In this document: in pieces, positions 23,663 through 32,731 of the stretch
Layout of the letters: the number at the start of each line of letters is the position of its first letter
How positions within the stretch are numbered: position 1 is the first letter of the stretch
From: an uncultured Clostridia bacterium
GTDB lineage: Bacteria; Bacillota; Clostridia; Christensenellales; Pumilibacteraceae
Assembly: GCA_947589145.1 (NCBI GenBank)
Contig: CANQCB010000003.1
Location: forward strand, 1 to 32,927
DNA length: 32,927 nt
Direction: 5' to 3'
The notes under the pieces: model-generated
The model's input: the letters and a program-made list of their open reading frames with translations, nothing else
Database searches by the model: none
Told to the model about the DNA's origin: nothing
Position numbers and translations under genes: made by a program

Positions 23663-26482
23663 TTATCCCCTCGTTTTAATCACGAATGTAAAGTTGATCG
23701 TCTCGTTAAACTCCGTTTCGAAATATTCTTTTATAAGGGTTTGATCCTGTTTCATTTCCGCGCTGTTGACAACGAGTTCTCCGTATGCGTCGCTCATGTA
23801 TTCGTATGCGGTGATCGTCACGGATTTGCCGTTGCCGTTCGAATCTTTTACGTTTACGAATTTATCCGCGTATCCGCTCGGAAGGACGACGGTAACCGTG
23901 CCCGCGGGATCGTCGAACGTTATCGAATAATCGGGTTCGTCCGTCAAATCTTCCGCGCTCTTCGCAACGGTGAGTACGTCTCCGCGGCTTATGTTCGAGA
24001 TTTCCAACTTAACGAGCGATTGATCGCCGTAGATCGGCGCTATTTTATGCGTTCCGTTGCCTTCGTCGGTTATATTGTCTTTGTTGAATTGCGGCTTGGC
24101 GTCGGGTCTATATTCGTACTCCGTCGCGGTCTTATACGCGCCGATATCGTCGTCCCACGTCCATTTGTAATAGTCGAAGCCGTCAATGTTGCGGATATTT
24201 TTGTATACCCACTCGTCTTTTATGCGCCAGCCGAAGGTGCTCGGATCGCCGAAAGACGCGTCGATATAACAAACCACTCCGTTGTCGTAAACCGCGTCGA
24301 AGTTGTCGGTCACGGTGTAGTCGTATGACGCGGAGACGTTCCCGTTCGCCGTAATTCCGATCGTCGCGCTTACGGGAGCGGCTATGAGAAGGATCAGAGA
24401 TGTGAGCACGCAAACAAACGTTACGCCGAACCAGTTATGATACTTCCATTTTACCTTTTTATTGAGTACTTTCGTCTCGGTAACCGTTTGGAATTTACCC
24501 TTCTTTACCGCGTCCTCTTTCTCTTCCGTCACCGTCTCCACGACGCGAATGGTGTGCGAAGGCAACTTCTCGTATACGTCGGACATGACGGGTTTGAGAT
24601 AGTCGAAGTAAGGAGCGATCGACGAAAGCGTAAGCGCGAACGCCAAGAGAAGGAACGGCAGCGTTATTATCGGGAAAAGGTTGCCTATCGTCAAGAACGA
24701 TTGAACGAGGAACGGAACGCCTATGATCGTAGGCAGAGTGTAAAGGAACAATCTTTCCATGCCGAATCCGAACTTCTGCGCGAAAACGTTTTTGAGGAGT
24801 ACGGACAGCAGCATTACCGCGCCGTTGATAAGTCCTATTATGAGGTAAGGGAGCGCCGCGGTCGGAACTATGAAGCCGAAGCAAACCGCTACGACGATCT
24901 GCGTTACCGCGCCGCCGCGAACGCAGTCCGCCGCTTTAATTCTGAATGCGCGTTTGAACAGCGGATAAAGTCCGCAAGATACCGCGCCTGCAAAAAGCAT
25001 TGCCGGAATAAGCACGCCCGGCGTGAGCAAATGCGCCGACAAAAGCATATTCATGGTCGCCGCGCCGAAAGCCACCGTAAGCAGTCCGATAAGGAAGTAT
25101 GCGACGATGAACGCCGCGAGCGAGAGCGTCAGAGTAAGGAGTACGCCGCCCACGCCCTTGAACATGTTCTTTATGCCGAACGCCTTTTTCTTCGCCGCAA
25201 ACGCAAGGCTTACCGCCAAAAGTATGATGAGAAGTCCCGAGATTGCGTAGACCCAGCCGTCGGTCGTCGCGAAACTTCCGCCGAGATAGGTATATGCGGA
25301 GCTGTCGCCGTTCGCTTTGAGCGCGGACAAATCCGCGTTACCGAAACATTGCGCTATGTTTTCCATCGCGCTCGCATATTGCGCGACGGCGTTTTCCGTT
25401 ACGTTTGCCGCGTTGTCCGCTTTCGTGCCGGCGTCATATTTGCCCGCGGTGAACGCGAAATCCATGCCCGTAACTTCCCACTCGTCGTCTATCTTGTCAT
25501 AGAATGCGTCGAGATCGGAGGTATAAGAGCCTTCGAGGAGATCGGCAACGCTCGTATCGAGACGAACGGAAGCGTCGGACTTGACGTATCCCGACATTAT
25601 GCCGTTGTCGCCGTCCGTCGTGCGAACGACCGTAAGCGCGCCGCCCGCCGTTATCGCGTCGAAGTTGAACACCGCTTTCGTGCGAGAATAAACGTTATCG
25701 AAGCCTACGAACTGATTTTTGAAAGCATACGCGCCGACGTTACCGTCGTATCTGCCGTCGGTAATGACGAACACCACGTCGTTTTTGAACGACTCGTCTT
25801 TAAGCGTTTCCACCGTTCCGAGCATTGCGCCGACGGCTGCCGCCGAAGTCGCGCCGTTCGAGCCGAGAAGCGAGTCGTAGTGGGTCATTATAACCACCGC
25901 GTCGCCGCCGGGGTTTTCGCCCGGAAGCGCGATGATAAAGTCCTTTACGGCGCGGGAATATATCTCACCCTCTTTGCCGACGTAGTCGCCGCCCGTCATA
26001 TCGCTTACCGTATCGCGGTCGAGAACGAAACCGAGAGCGGACATATCCATGAAGGTATACGTCGCCTTGCCGTCTATGAAGTCTGCGGTTATTTTTTGAT
26101 CGACGGACTTGTTGTTCACCTCGGAGCCGTTCGGATTGGTCTCCCTTTCCTTTCTCGCAACGCTCTCGGAAATGCCGCTACCGTCGAGATAACTTTTGAT
26201 CAACGCCGCCGCGCCGTCCGAAGTGAGTTCGCCGTCCGTCGTCGTGTATGCGTTGCGTTCGGTCTCGGACAAAGCCTGTCCGTATGAATATGCCTTACTC
26301 GTATCTACCGATGTTTTCGTGCTCGCTCCCACACAGTAATACGTTACGAATGAGACTATGATCAGCACGAGAGCCACCAACACAAGCAAAGGGTAATAAT
26401 ATAACTTTATGCACTTGGGAAGTTTCTTCTTTGTGTTGTCGCTCGTTTGCGCCCGATTGACGTTGTTCTGCGCTTCGTTCAT
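23663..26482 (-). CDS. M28-family-like membrane protein (TM, extracellular M28 fold, multi-TM, extracellular C-terminus) with degenerate metal site
   Basis: 'AVVIMTHYDSLLGSNGATSAAAVGAML', 'VVFVITDGRYDGNVGAYAF', 'AVFNFDAITAGG' align by eye to M28 motifs; about 8 TM helices follow; overall architecture like eukaryotic ERMP1/Pff1. Confidence 0.75.
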   Translation of the reverse strand: MNEAQNNVNRAQTSDNTKKKLPKCIKLYYYPLLVLVALVLIIVSFVTYYCVGASTKTSVDTSKAYSYGQALSETERNAYTTTDGELTSDGAAALIKSYLDGSGISESVARKERETNPNGSEVNNKSVDQKITADFIDGKATYTFMDMSALGFVLDRDTVSDMTGGDYVGKEGEIYSRAVKDFIIALPGENPGGDAVVIMTHYDSLLGSNGATSAAAVGAMLGTVETLKDESFKNDVVFVITDGRYDGNVGAYAFKNQFVGFDNVYSRTKAVFNFDAITAGGALTVVRTTDGDNGIMSGYVKSDASVRLDTSVADLLEGSYTSDLDAFYDKIDDEWEVTGMDFAFTAGKYDAGTKADNAANVTENAVAQYASAMENIAQCFGNADLSALKANGDSSAYTYLGGSFATTDGWVYAISGLLIILLAVSLAFAAKKKAFGIKNMFKGVGGVLLTLTLSLAAFIVAYFLIGLLTVAFGAATMNMLLSAHLLTPGVLIPAMLFAGAVSCGLYPLFKRAFRIKAADCVRGGAVTQIVVAVCFGFIVPTAALPYLIIGLINGAVMLLSVLLKNVFAQKFGFGMERLFLYTLPTIIGVPFLVQSFLTIGNLFPIITLPFLLLAFALTLSSIAPYFDYLKPVMSDVYEKLPSHTIRVVETVTEEKEDAVKKGKFQTVTETKVLNKKVKWKYHNWFGVTFVCVLTSLILLIAAPVSATIGITANGNVSASYDYTVTDNFDAVYDNGVVCYIDASFGDPSTFGWRIKDEWVYKNIRNIDGFDYYKWTWDDDIGAYKTATEYEYRPDAKPQFNKDNITDEGNGTHKIAPIYGDQSLVKLEISNISRGDVLTVAKSAEDLTDEPDYSITFDDPAGTVTVVLPSGYADKFVNVKDSNGNGKSVTITAYEYMSDAYGELVVNSAEMKQDQTLIKEYFETEFNETINFTFVIKTRG

Positions 26483-26679
26483 TTTATGTCAGTTCCTCGC
26501 TTTTGCATTAAAGCGGCTTATACTCCGCTATCCGTACTATTTTATCATAACAACCGTTTTTTTACAAACTATTTTAAGTCGATTTTCGGTATTTTTCAAA
26601 TTTTTACCATCTTATTATCGCGATTTGCCGCGATATCGATGATTTTTTGTCCGTTCGGTAATTTCCGTGCGCGTTTGGT

Positions 26680-27597
26680 CTATCTCTCTTGTTCGTAATA
26701 TCCGTCTATCTTTTCCGCGGCGCTTTTTATCCTTTCTTTCAGCGAGTGAGGCGAAAGCACTCTCGCGTTCACGCCCATCGAGAGGATCTTATTGACCAAC
26801 TCGTAACTGTCGCTCACTTTCGCGCGGAAAATAAATTTACCTTCTTTGTCTTTGCACGAAACGAGGCTCTCCTCTCCCAGCCATTCTTCCGCCTTTGCAA
26901 GCGCGCTGTCGTTTACTTCCAACTCGATTTCCATCGGCGCTCCGAGATTTACGGAAAGCGCGCCGCGAACGTCTCCCTCTTTTCTTTCGAAACGGCTGTC
27001 GGTGAGTTCTACCGAACGCATTCTTGCAAGACGGAAAAGTCGGAAGTCGCCGTGCGAGTGGCAAAAGCCGTAAACGTACCACACTCCCTCTTTGAGCGCA
27101 AGCGTGTACGGGTCGAGCAGTCTCGCCGTGCAGTTACCCATTCTGTCGGTGTATTCTATCCTGACCGTGCGGTCGCCGTCTATCGCCGCGGTTATCGCCG
27201 TGAGTTTGACCGACGCCGCGCCGCCGGAATTCCAACGGTCGGAATCTATGTAAAAGCGCGGCGATACGCTTTCGCGCTCCGACAGACATGTGAGTTTTCC
27301 CATTATCTCGTCCGACGAGGTCGGAAACGTTGCGGACAGCGCGTCCAAACCCGCTCTTATGCGATCAAGTTCTTCGGCGCCGAGCAGTGCGCCGTGCAGT
27401 CTGTAACCTTCGCTTATACGGTAACCGCCGCCTTTCCCGGGCATCGCTTCCACTGGTACGCCCGACTCGACGAGTTCGTCGATATACCGCTGAACCGTGC
27501 GGCCGGAAATTTCGTAGCGTTCGGAGAGTTCTTTTCTCGTCGCCCGCCCGTTGGCGATCAATGTGAGCATTATTCCGTATAAAGTGGAAAGTTTCAT
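26680..27597 (-). CDS. HTH/WYL-domain transcriptional regulator
   Basis: 'STLYGIMLTLIANGRATRKELSERYEISGRTVQRYIDELVESGVPVEAMPGKGGGYRI' HTH plus WYL-like 'VRIEYTDRMGNCTARLLDPYTLALKEGVWYVYGFCHSHGDFRLFRLARM'. Confidence 0.93.
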   Translation of the reverse strand: MKLSTLYGIMLTLIANGRATRKELSERYEISGRTVQRYIDELVESGVPVEAMPGKGGGYRISEGYRLHGALLGAEELDRIRAGLDALSATFPTSSDEIMGKLTCLSERESVSPRFYIDSDRWNSGGAASVKLTAITAAIDGDRTVRIEYTDRMGNCTARLLDPYTLALKEGVWYVYGFCHSHGDFRLFRLARMRSVELTDSRFERKEGDVRGALSVNLGAPMEIELEVNDSALAKAEEWLGEESLVSCKDKEGKFIFRAKVSDSYELVNKILSMGVNARVLSPHSLKERIKSAAEKIDGYYEQER

Positions 27598-27603
27598 GGA
27601 TAC

Positions 27604-27632
27604 ATTATAACAAACTCCGCTTATTCCGTCAA
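27604..27632 (-). promoter_or_regulatory. Consensus promoter TTGACG-17-TATAAT for the WYL regulator, 6 nt from ATG
   Basis: TTGACG at 27632-27627, TATAAT at 27609-27604, ATG at 27597. Confidence 0.75.
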
Positions 27633-27702
27633 TACGGGCGTAAGAAATTCCCGCCGAACTTCGCAAAAACTTTGCCGATCGCGACGACGTTTATCGCGCC
27701 GT

Positions 27703-28191
27703 TCACAACAGCGTATAAATCTTTCGCGCGAAATTCACGCGTTTGACGTACTCCGCCGTTTCGGGGAACGGAGCGCCGCCGATTTTCCAACTCATGACGT
27801 TGGAATATCCCGCGTTATACGACATGAGCGCGTCGGTCTCGTCGCCGCAAAGGTCAAGGAGATAGCGAAGATAGGCGCTGCCGAGGAGAATTTCGCTTCG
27901 CGCGCTTCCGTCCGCCGCTATCCCCTCGCGCTCGGACACCCACGCCCGCGTGCTCGGCATGAGTTGCATGAGTCCGCTCGCGCCCGCCTCGCTCGTCGCA
28001 GTCTCGTCGTATTTGCTTTCCGTCCATATTACCGCGCGAATCAGCGCTTCGTCGAGCTCGTATGCCCGAGCCGCCTCGGCTACCTCTTTGTCGTAAGCCA
28101 ACGGAAAAAGCGACGACGTGACGAAATAAAAAGCCGCTATCGTCATGATAACGGCAAATATCGCTATGCTTGTTTTAGTCTGTTTAACCAT
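27703..28191 (-). CDS. Lytic transglycosylase (SLT/Slt70-like), N-terminal signal/TM
   Basis: 'LIRAVIWTESKYDETATSEAGASGLMQLMPSTRAWVSE...LGSAYLRYLLD...ALMSYNAGYSNV'. Confidence 0.94.
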   Translation of the reverse strand: MVKQTKTSIAIFAVIMTIAAFYFVTSSLFPLAYDKEVAEAARAYELDEALIRAVIWTESKYDETATSEAGASGLMQLMPSTRAWVSEREGIAADGSARSEILLGSAYLRYLLDLCGDETDALMSYNAGYSNVMSWKIGGAPFPETAEYVKRVNFARKIYTLL

Positions 28192-29336
28192 TGCGCCATC
28201 AGCTCCTTTGCCTGCCGATGAAGCGACTCGATATTCTCGCTCGTCACCGTGACGTCCGCGAGAGAGGAACGTTCCCCGTCGTCGAGTTGCCGCGCCGAGA
28301 TGGAAGCGAACGTTTCCGCGGTTATGCCGTCGCGCTTCGCCGCGCGGTTTTCCCTCACTTCGTAAGGCGCGGAGACGTTCACGCAGACGTCGGCGACGTT
28401 TTGCAATCCGCTCTCGTAAAGCAGCGGAATTTCCGCCACTCTTATTTGAGCGTCCGAACGCGCGATCTCCTTTTTGAGCCGCTCCGCCACCGCCGGGTGC
28501 ACTATGTTTTCCAACGTTTTGAGTTTGCTCGAGTCCGAAAAAACCATGCTTTTAAGCGCGCTTCTGTCGAGTTTTCCCTCTTTTACCGCGTCGGGAAACG
28601 CTCGTTTTATTTCGACGTTTACTTCGCCGCCTTCCTTTTGCAATTCGTGCGTCACTTTATCGGCACTTATAGTATACGCGCCCAGCGCTTCGAGCATACC
28701 GACGAAGGTACTTTTTCCGCTCGCTATGCCGCCCGTCACCGCAACGACGAGATATGGCGGCGTGCAACCGCAATAATGCTGACGGTATATGCCGTATTTT
28801 GCGCAAAGTTCTTTTATGCGCAGGTTGCCGCCCTCTTTTTTGAAGTCCGACGGCAGATTTTTCACGCCGAATTTTTCGGAGAGTTCTGACATTTTTTCGT
28901 TGAGAAACCGGGCGTCTTTGAGGGGGCTCGACGTGAGCGTGGTCGTAAAATAATCGTAACCCTCGGCCGCCGCCTTTTCGGCGGTCCTTTCGAGGCGCGC
29001 CGCACAACAAAGGTCGCACTTCTTTCCGCGCTCTTTGCCGCCTTTTTCCTCGCCCACCGCGTCGTCGTATTCCTTTCTGTCGTAAGGCTCGACGATTATC
29101 GGCGTTTTCGGGCTGAGCGCGGCGACGAGTTTCCGCACTTCGCCGAGTCTTTTTTCGAATTCCGCTTCGGGATATATGTTCGGGTTGTAAAAATATACCG
29201 TTATATCGAAAAACCGCGTCAGAGATTGCAACGCCGCGGACAGGCAGGGCGCGCAACAAACGTGCAAAAGGAGACGGGGGCGCGTTTCAAGCGCCTGCGT
29301 TATCCTCTTGTATTCGCGATTGTAATCGGTTTTCAT
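28164..29336 (-). CDS. Fusion: QueH (epoxyqueuosine reductase, DUF208) N-terminal domain and dephospho-CoA kinase (CoaE) C-terminal domain
   Basis: QueH motifs 'LLLHVCCAPC', 'GKKCDLCCAARLE', 'YRQHYCGC' followed directly by CoaE 'VAVTGGIASGKST', 'VHPAVAERLKKE', 'EIPLLYESGL'; one uninterrupted frame. Confidence 0.92.
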   Translation of the reverse strand: MKTDYNREYKRITQALETRPRLLLHVCCAPCLSAALQSLTRFFDITVYFYNPNIYPEAEFEKRLGEVRKLVAALSPKTPIIVEPYDRKEYDDAVGEEKGGKERGKKCDLCCAARLERTAEKAAAEGYDYFTTTLTSSPLKDARFLNEKMSELSEKFGVKNLPSDFKKEGGNLRIKELCAKYGIYRQHYCGCTPPYLVVAVTGGIASGKSTFVGMLEALGAYTISADKVTHELQKEGGEVNVEIKRAFPDAVKEGKLDRSALKSMVFSDSSKLKTLENIVHPAVAERLKKEIARSDAQIRVAEIPLLYESGLQNVADVCVNVSAPYEVRENRAAKRDGITAETFASISARQLDDGERSSLADVTVTSENIESLHRQAKELMAQWLNRLKQA

Positions 29337-30397
29337 TCTTCCGCCTCGCTCAATTTTGCCGTTATATCCGCTATTTTAAGCGCGTCCAACATTTCGGAAA
29401 TGTCGCCGTTCATAAAATCTTCGATATTGAACAGAGAAAGTCCTATTCTGTGGTCGGTCACTCTGCCCTGCGGAAAATTGTAGGTGCGAATGCGCTCGCT
29501 CCTGTCGCCCGTTCCCACCTGACTTTTACGCTTGTCCGAGTATTCCTTTTCCGCTATGGAGTTATAATAATCGTATACGCGCGCTTTCAGCACCTTCATC
29601 GCCTTGTCGCGGTTCTTCATCTGACTGCGCTCGTCCTCGCAACATACCACTATGCCCGTTGGCAAATGCGTCATGCGCACGGCGGAATCGGTTTTGTTTA
29701 TGTGCTGTCCGCCCGCGCCGCCGCTTCTGTATGTGTCGATCTTGACGTCTTTGTCGAGAATCTCCACGTTTACGTCCTCGGCTTCGGGGAGGACGGCAAC
29801 CGTGACCGTCGAGGTGTGTATCCTGCCCTGCGTTTCCGTCTCGGGTACGCGCTGAACGCGATGAACGCCGGACTCGTATTTCAGCCGACCGAAAACGCCG
29901 TCGCCCGACAACATGAATACCGCCTCTTTCACGCCGCCGAGTTCGGTGACGTTCATGCTCATATCCTCCCAACGATAACCCACGCGGTCGGCGTACATTT
30001 TATACATACGCATGAGATCAGCGCCGAAAAGAGCGGCTTCCTCTCCGCCCGCGCCGCCGCGGATTTCTATTATCACGTTCTTGTCGTCGTTCGGGTCCTT
30101 GGGGAGCAACAGAATTTTGAGTTCGCTTTCCAACCGCTCTATCTCCTTGCGTTTCTCGTTTATTTCTTCTTCCGCGAGGTCGCGCACATCGGGGTCGGAA
30201 AGCAGTTCGCGGGCCGCCTCTATGTCCTTTTCGGCGCGGCAAAGTTCGCCGTACTTTTCGGCTATGGGAGAAAGAGAGGTGTGCTCTTTGCAAAGTTTGC
30301 TCCAATTCGCGGTGTCGGCTATCACGTCGGGGTCGGCTATTTGCTTTTCCAACGTTTGGAAGCGTTGCAATATGGAATTCAATTTTTCTTTATTCAT
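29333..30397 (-). CDS. prfA: Peptide chain release factor 1
   Basis: 'SGGAGGQHINKTDSAVRMTHLPTG', 'RVQRVPETETQGRIHTSTVTVAVLPEAEDV'; ATG 30397 after AGAGGAG RBS preferred over the 30421 start. Confidence 0.96.
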   Translation of the reverse strand: MNKEKLNSILQRFQTLEKQIADPDVIADTANWSKLCKEHTSLSPIAEKYGELCRAEKDIEAARELLSDPDVRDLAEEEINEKRKEIERLESELKILLLPKDPNDDKNVIIEIRGGAGGEEAALFGADLMRMYKMYADRVGYRWEDMSMNVTELGGVKEAVFMLSGDGVFGRLKYESGVHRVQRVPETETQGRIHTSTVTVAVLPEAEDVNVEILDKDVKIDTYRSGGAGGQHINKTDSAVRMTHLPTGIVVCCEDERSQMKNRDKAMKVLKARVYDYYNSIAEKEYSDKRKSQVGTGDRSERIRTYNFPQGRVTDHRIGLSLFNIEDFMNGDISEMLDALKIADITAKLSEAEE

Positions 30398-32255
30398 CGC
30401 CGCTCCTCTTTCGCGCGACAATCACTCTGTCGCTGCCGCCGAGATCCTTGATTACCCGAATGTCCGTGAAAGACTTGCGAAGGAGTTCGCATACGTCCGC
30501 CGCTTGGTCGTGCCCTATTTCCAATACGATCGCGCCGTTTGCCGAAAGGTGTTCGGGCGCGCGCTCGGCAATTATACGATAAAAGCGCAATCCGTCTTTG
30601 CCGCCGTCCAGAGATATTCGCGGCTGACAGGTCACTTCCCTTTGCAAACCGTCTATTTCGTCGGTGCGGATATACGGCGGGTTGGACACTATCACGTCGA
30701 AAGTGCCGTCTATTCCGTCGAAACAATCGCTCTCGATAAGCTGTACGCCGACGAGGTTACTCGCCGCGATTTCCAATGCCGACGCGGAGATATCCGACGC
30801 GGTTATTTTCGCCCCCGTCCTCTCGATTAGCGCACGCGCAATGCAGCCGCTTCCCGTCATAAGGTCGAGGGCGGTTTTCGCGCCCGACTCGTTTATTACG
30901 TCCGCCGCGGTGAGCGCGGTCACTTCGGTCTCCATTCTCGGGAGATGTACGCTTTCGCCGACTTTTATTTCGTAACCGAGAAAGTCCGACTTGCCCATCA
31001 CGTAGTCGAGGGGTTTGCCCTCCGCGCGCGCCGATGATAACTCTTTCATGCGCGCCGTCTGCCGTTTCGTGAGTTTTTCGACGTGCACGAGTTCGTTGCG
31101 CTTTACTCCGAGGACTTCGCAGAGCAGCCAATCTATCTCGGAAGCGTCGTCGATTTTCGCTTCGCCGTACTTCTTTTCGAGATATTTCCGCGCGTCTTTC
31201 ATCGTCATTTCATAGAAATCCACGGTCGGCACGGACGGGTCGTTATCCATTTCGAGAACCTTTCGGAAGGCGACGATCGCCGCTTCCGCCATGCCGTCGT
31301 CGGGCTTTTTGGTCGTGAGCGCTTGAAGCGCGAAACCCGGCGCTTTGAATATGAGGAAAAATTTATTGTCGGGCGCTTTCGCTATGAGTTTCAGCAGTTC
31401 GTAGGACAGCCCCGCGATCACGGGCAAACAGGCAATGCCTATACCCATGCCTATGAGATTGTACAAAAAGCCGCCGAGAGTTTCGCCGCCCACGCATCCG
31501 ACGATAAAAGAACGCGAAAGCCCGCAAACGGATATCACCCACGTCACGAGCGTCATGACGAATACGCTGATGATGACGGTATAAAACAGAAAGGTCGTGC
31601 CGCAACGGGCGTGGCGCGTGGAGCAACTCTGCACGTTCTCCACCGTGAGTTCGAGGTTGTGCTCGTAACAATTTATCGTTCTGTGCTCCGCGCCGTGATA
31701 CATATAGGTGCGCTTTATGTCTTTGATTTTACTCGTGAGCCAAAGATAGAGAATGAGAATTACGACTCGGAAAAAGCCTTTTAACAGGCACATTATGAGT
31801 ACGTAGAGGTTGTCGGAGGATTCCATGCCCGTGCTCGGCACTATCCAAAGGTCGAGAATGAGCCAATTCAGCAGCATGGGCACGGCGATAAAAAGCCCGA
31901 CGGCAAACACTATCGCAAGGAGTACGGCGAGAAACATTCCGCCCTTGCCCAATTTTGCCTCTTCGTCGTCTCCCGCGTATACTTGCGCCGACTTGTTGAT
32001 GTATTTTACGCCGCCGACAAGCGACGATACGAAAGATACCACGCCCCTTATAACGGGTACGCGGCGATACCATTTCGAGGCGCCGTCGTTACGCTCGGTG
32101 TATAAGGTGAGCTCCCCTTTCTCGTCACGGCAACAAAGCGCGGTCGCCGTTTTTCCGCGCATCATTACGCCCTCCAAAAGAGCCTGACCGCCGATATAAC
32201 TCGGCGTATATGCGCCGGGGTTCTTCCACTCCGATTTTTTCTTGTCCTTTTTCAT
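30390..32255 (-). CDS. Fusion: DUF1385 membrane domain and PrmC (release factor N5-glutamine methyltransferase)
   Basis: N-term 'YIGGQALLEGVMMRGKTATAL' and polytopic DUF1385 region; C-term 'PRMETEVTALTA', 'ALDLMTGSGCIARAL', 'FDVIVSNPPYI' of PrmC. Confidence 0.92.
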   Translation of the reverse strand: MKKDKKKSEWKNPGAYTPSYIGGQALLEGVMMRGKTATALCCRDEKGELTLYTERNDGASKWYRRVPVIRGVVSFVSSLVGGVKYINKSAQVYAGDDEEAKLGKGGMFLAVLLAIVFAVGLFIAVPMLLNWLILDLWIVPSTGMESSDNLYVLIMCLLKGFFRVVILILYLWLTSKIKDIKRTYMYHGAEHRTINCYEHNLELTVENVQSCSTRHARCGTTFLFYTVIISVFVMTLVTWVISVCGLSRSFIVGCVGGETLGGFLYNLIGMGIGIACLPVIAGLSYELLKLIAKAPDNKFFLIFKAPGFALQALTTKKPDDGMAEAAIVAFRKVLEMDNDPSVPTVDFYEMTMKDARKYLEKKYGEAKIDDASEIDWLLCEVLGVKRNELVHVEKLTKRQTARMKELSSARAEGKPLDYVMGKSDFLGYEIKVGESVHLPRMETEVTALTAADVINESGAKTALDLMTGSGCIARALIERTGAKITASDISASALEIAASNLVGVQLIESDCFDGIDGTFDVIVSNPPYIRTDEIDGLQREVTCQPRISLDGGKDGLRFYRIIAERAPEHLSANGAIVLEIGHDQAADVCELLRKSFTDIRVIKDLGGSDRVIVARKRSGDE

Positions 32256-32366
32256 GCTATACTTTTAATGTCCCGTGCTTTTCCGATACGTTTTTATATA
32301 TTTATGCTTTCGCCGTCCGCGCGGAGACTTTCGGATAAGCGTTCGCGCGCGGTCTTTCATTGCAAA

Positions 32367-32420
32367 TAAAAAAGCCATACCGAGACCCCGATATTTACGC
32401 GGAAATGGTATGGCTTTTCG
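32367..32420 (-). terminator. Terminator-like hairpin downstream of rpmE
   Basis: Minus strand AAAAGCCATACC-loop-GGTATGGCTTTTTTATTT; long (~26 nt) loop. Confidence 0.75.
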
Positions 32421-32426
32421 TTTTTA

Positions 32427-32636
32427 CTACTTGTTGAGCTTGTATCTTTCGTTGAACTTCGCAATTCTGCCGCCCGTCTCAACGCGTTTCTGCTTGCCGG
32501 TGTAAAAAGGATGGCACTTCGAGCAAACGTCTACTTTGAGTACGTCGCACTTTTTCGTCGTGCCCGTTACAAACTCCGCGCCGCATGCGCAAACGCACTT
32601 TACTTCATGATAATCGGGATGAATATTCTCTCTCAT
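32427..32636 (-). CDS. rpmE: 50S ribosomal protein L31 (zinc-ribbon type)
   Basis: '[27 protein letters not shown]...[32 protein letters not shown]'; AGGAG RBS before ATG 32636. Confidence 0.96.
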   Translation of the reverse strand: MRENIHPDYHEVKCVCACGAEFVTGTTKKCDVLKVDVCSKCHPFYTGKQKRVETGGRIAKFNERYKLNK

Positions 32637-32702
32637 TTTAATCTCCTTTTTCGAAGGCATACGCACGTCCGTGCTATGTATCTCCGAATTATTAGCCATA
32701 TT

Positions 32703-32731
32703 ATTATAATAGTACGCGCCGCCCTTGTCAA
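32703..32731 (-). promoter_or_regulatory. Consensus promoter TTGACA-17-TATAAT for rpmE
   Basis: TTGACA at 32731-32726, TATAAT at 32708-32703. Confidence 0.8.

Noticed and set aside
24437-26287. Plus-strand 616-aa ORF opposite the M28-like gene
   Set aside because: Arg/Glu-rich antisense shadow.
29333-30397. Unusual stop-codon recognition motif in RF1 (P-E-T)
   Set aside because: P-x-T variants occur normally in RF1; not evidence of genetic-code change, and genes here end in normal stops.
32255-32330. Possible leaderless start for the DUF1385-PrmC gene
   Set aside because: No SD is visible, but I could not identify a convincing -35/-10 pair at the required spacing.
32427-32699. 90-aa extended version of L31
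   Set aside because: The ATG at 32699 directly abuts the TATAAT of a consensus promoter, so it would lie upstream of the TSS; ATG 32636 has an RBS and matches the canonical L31 N-terminus.
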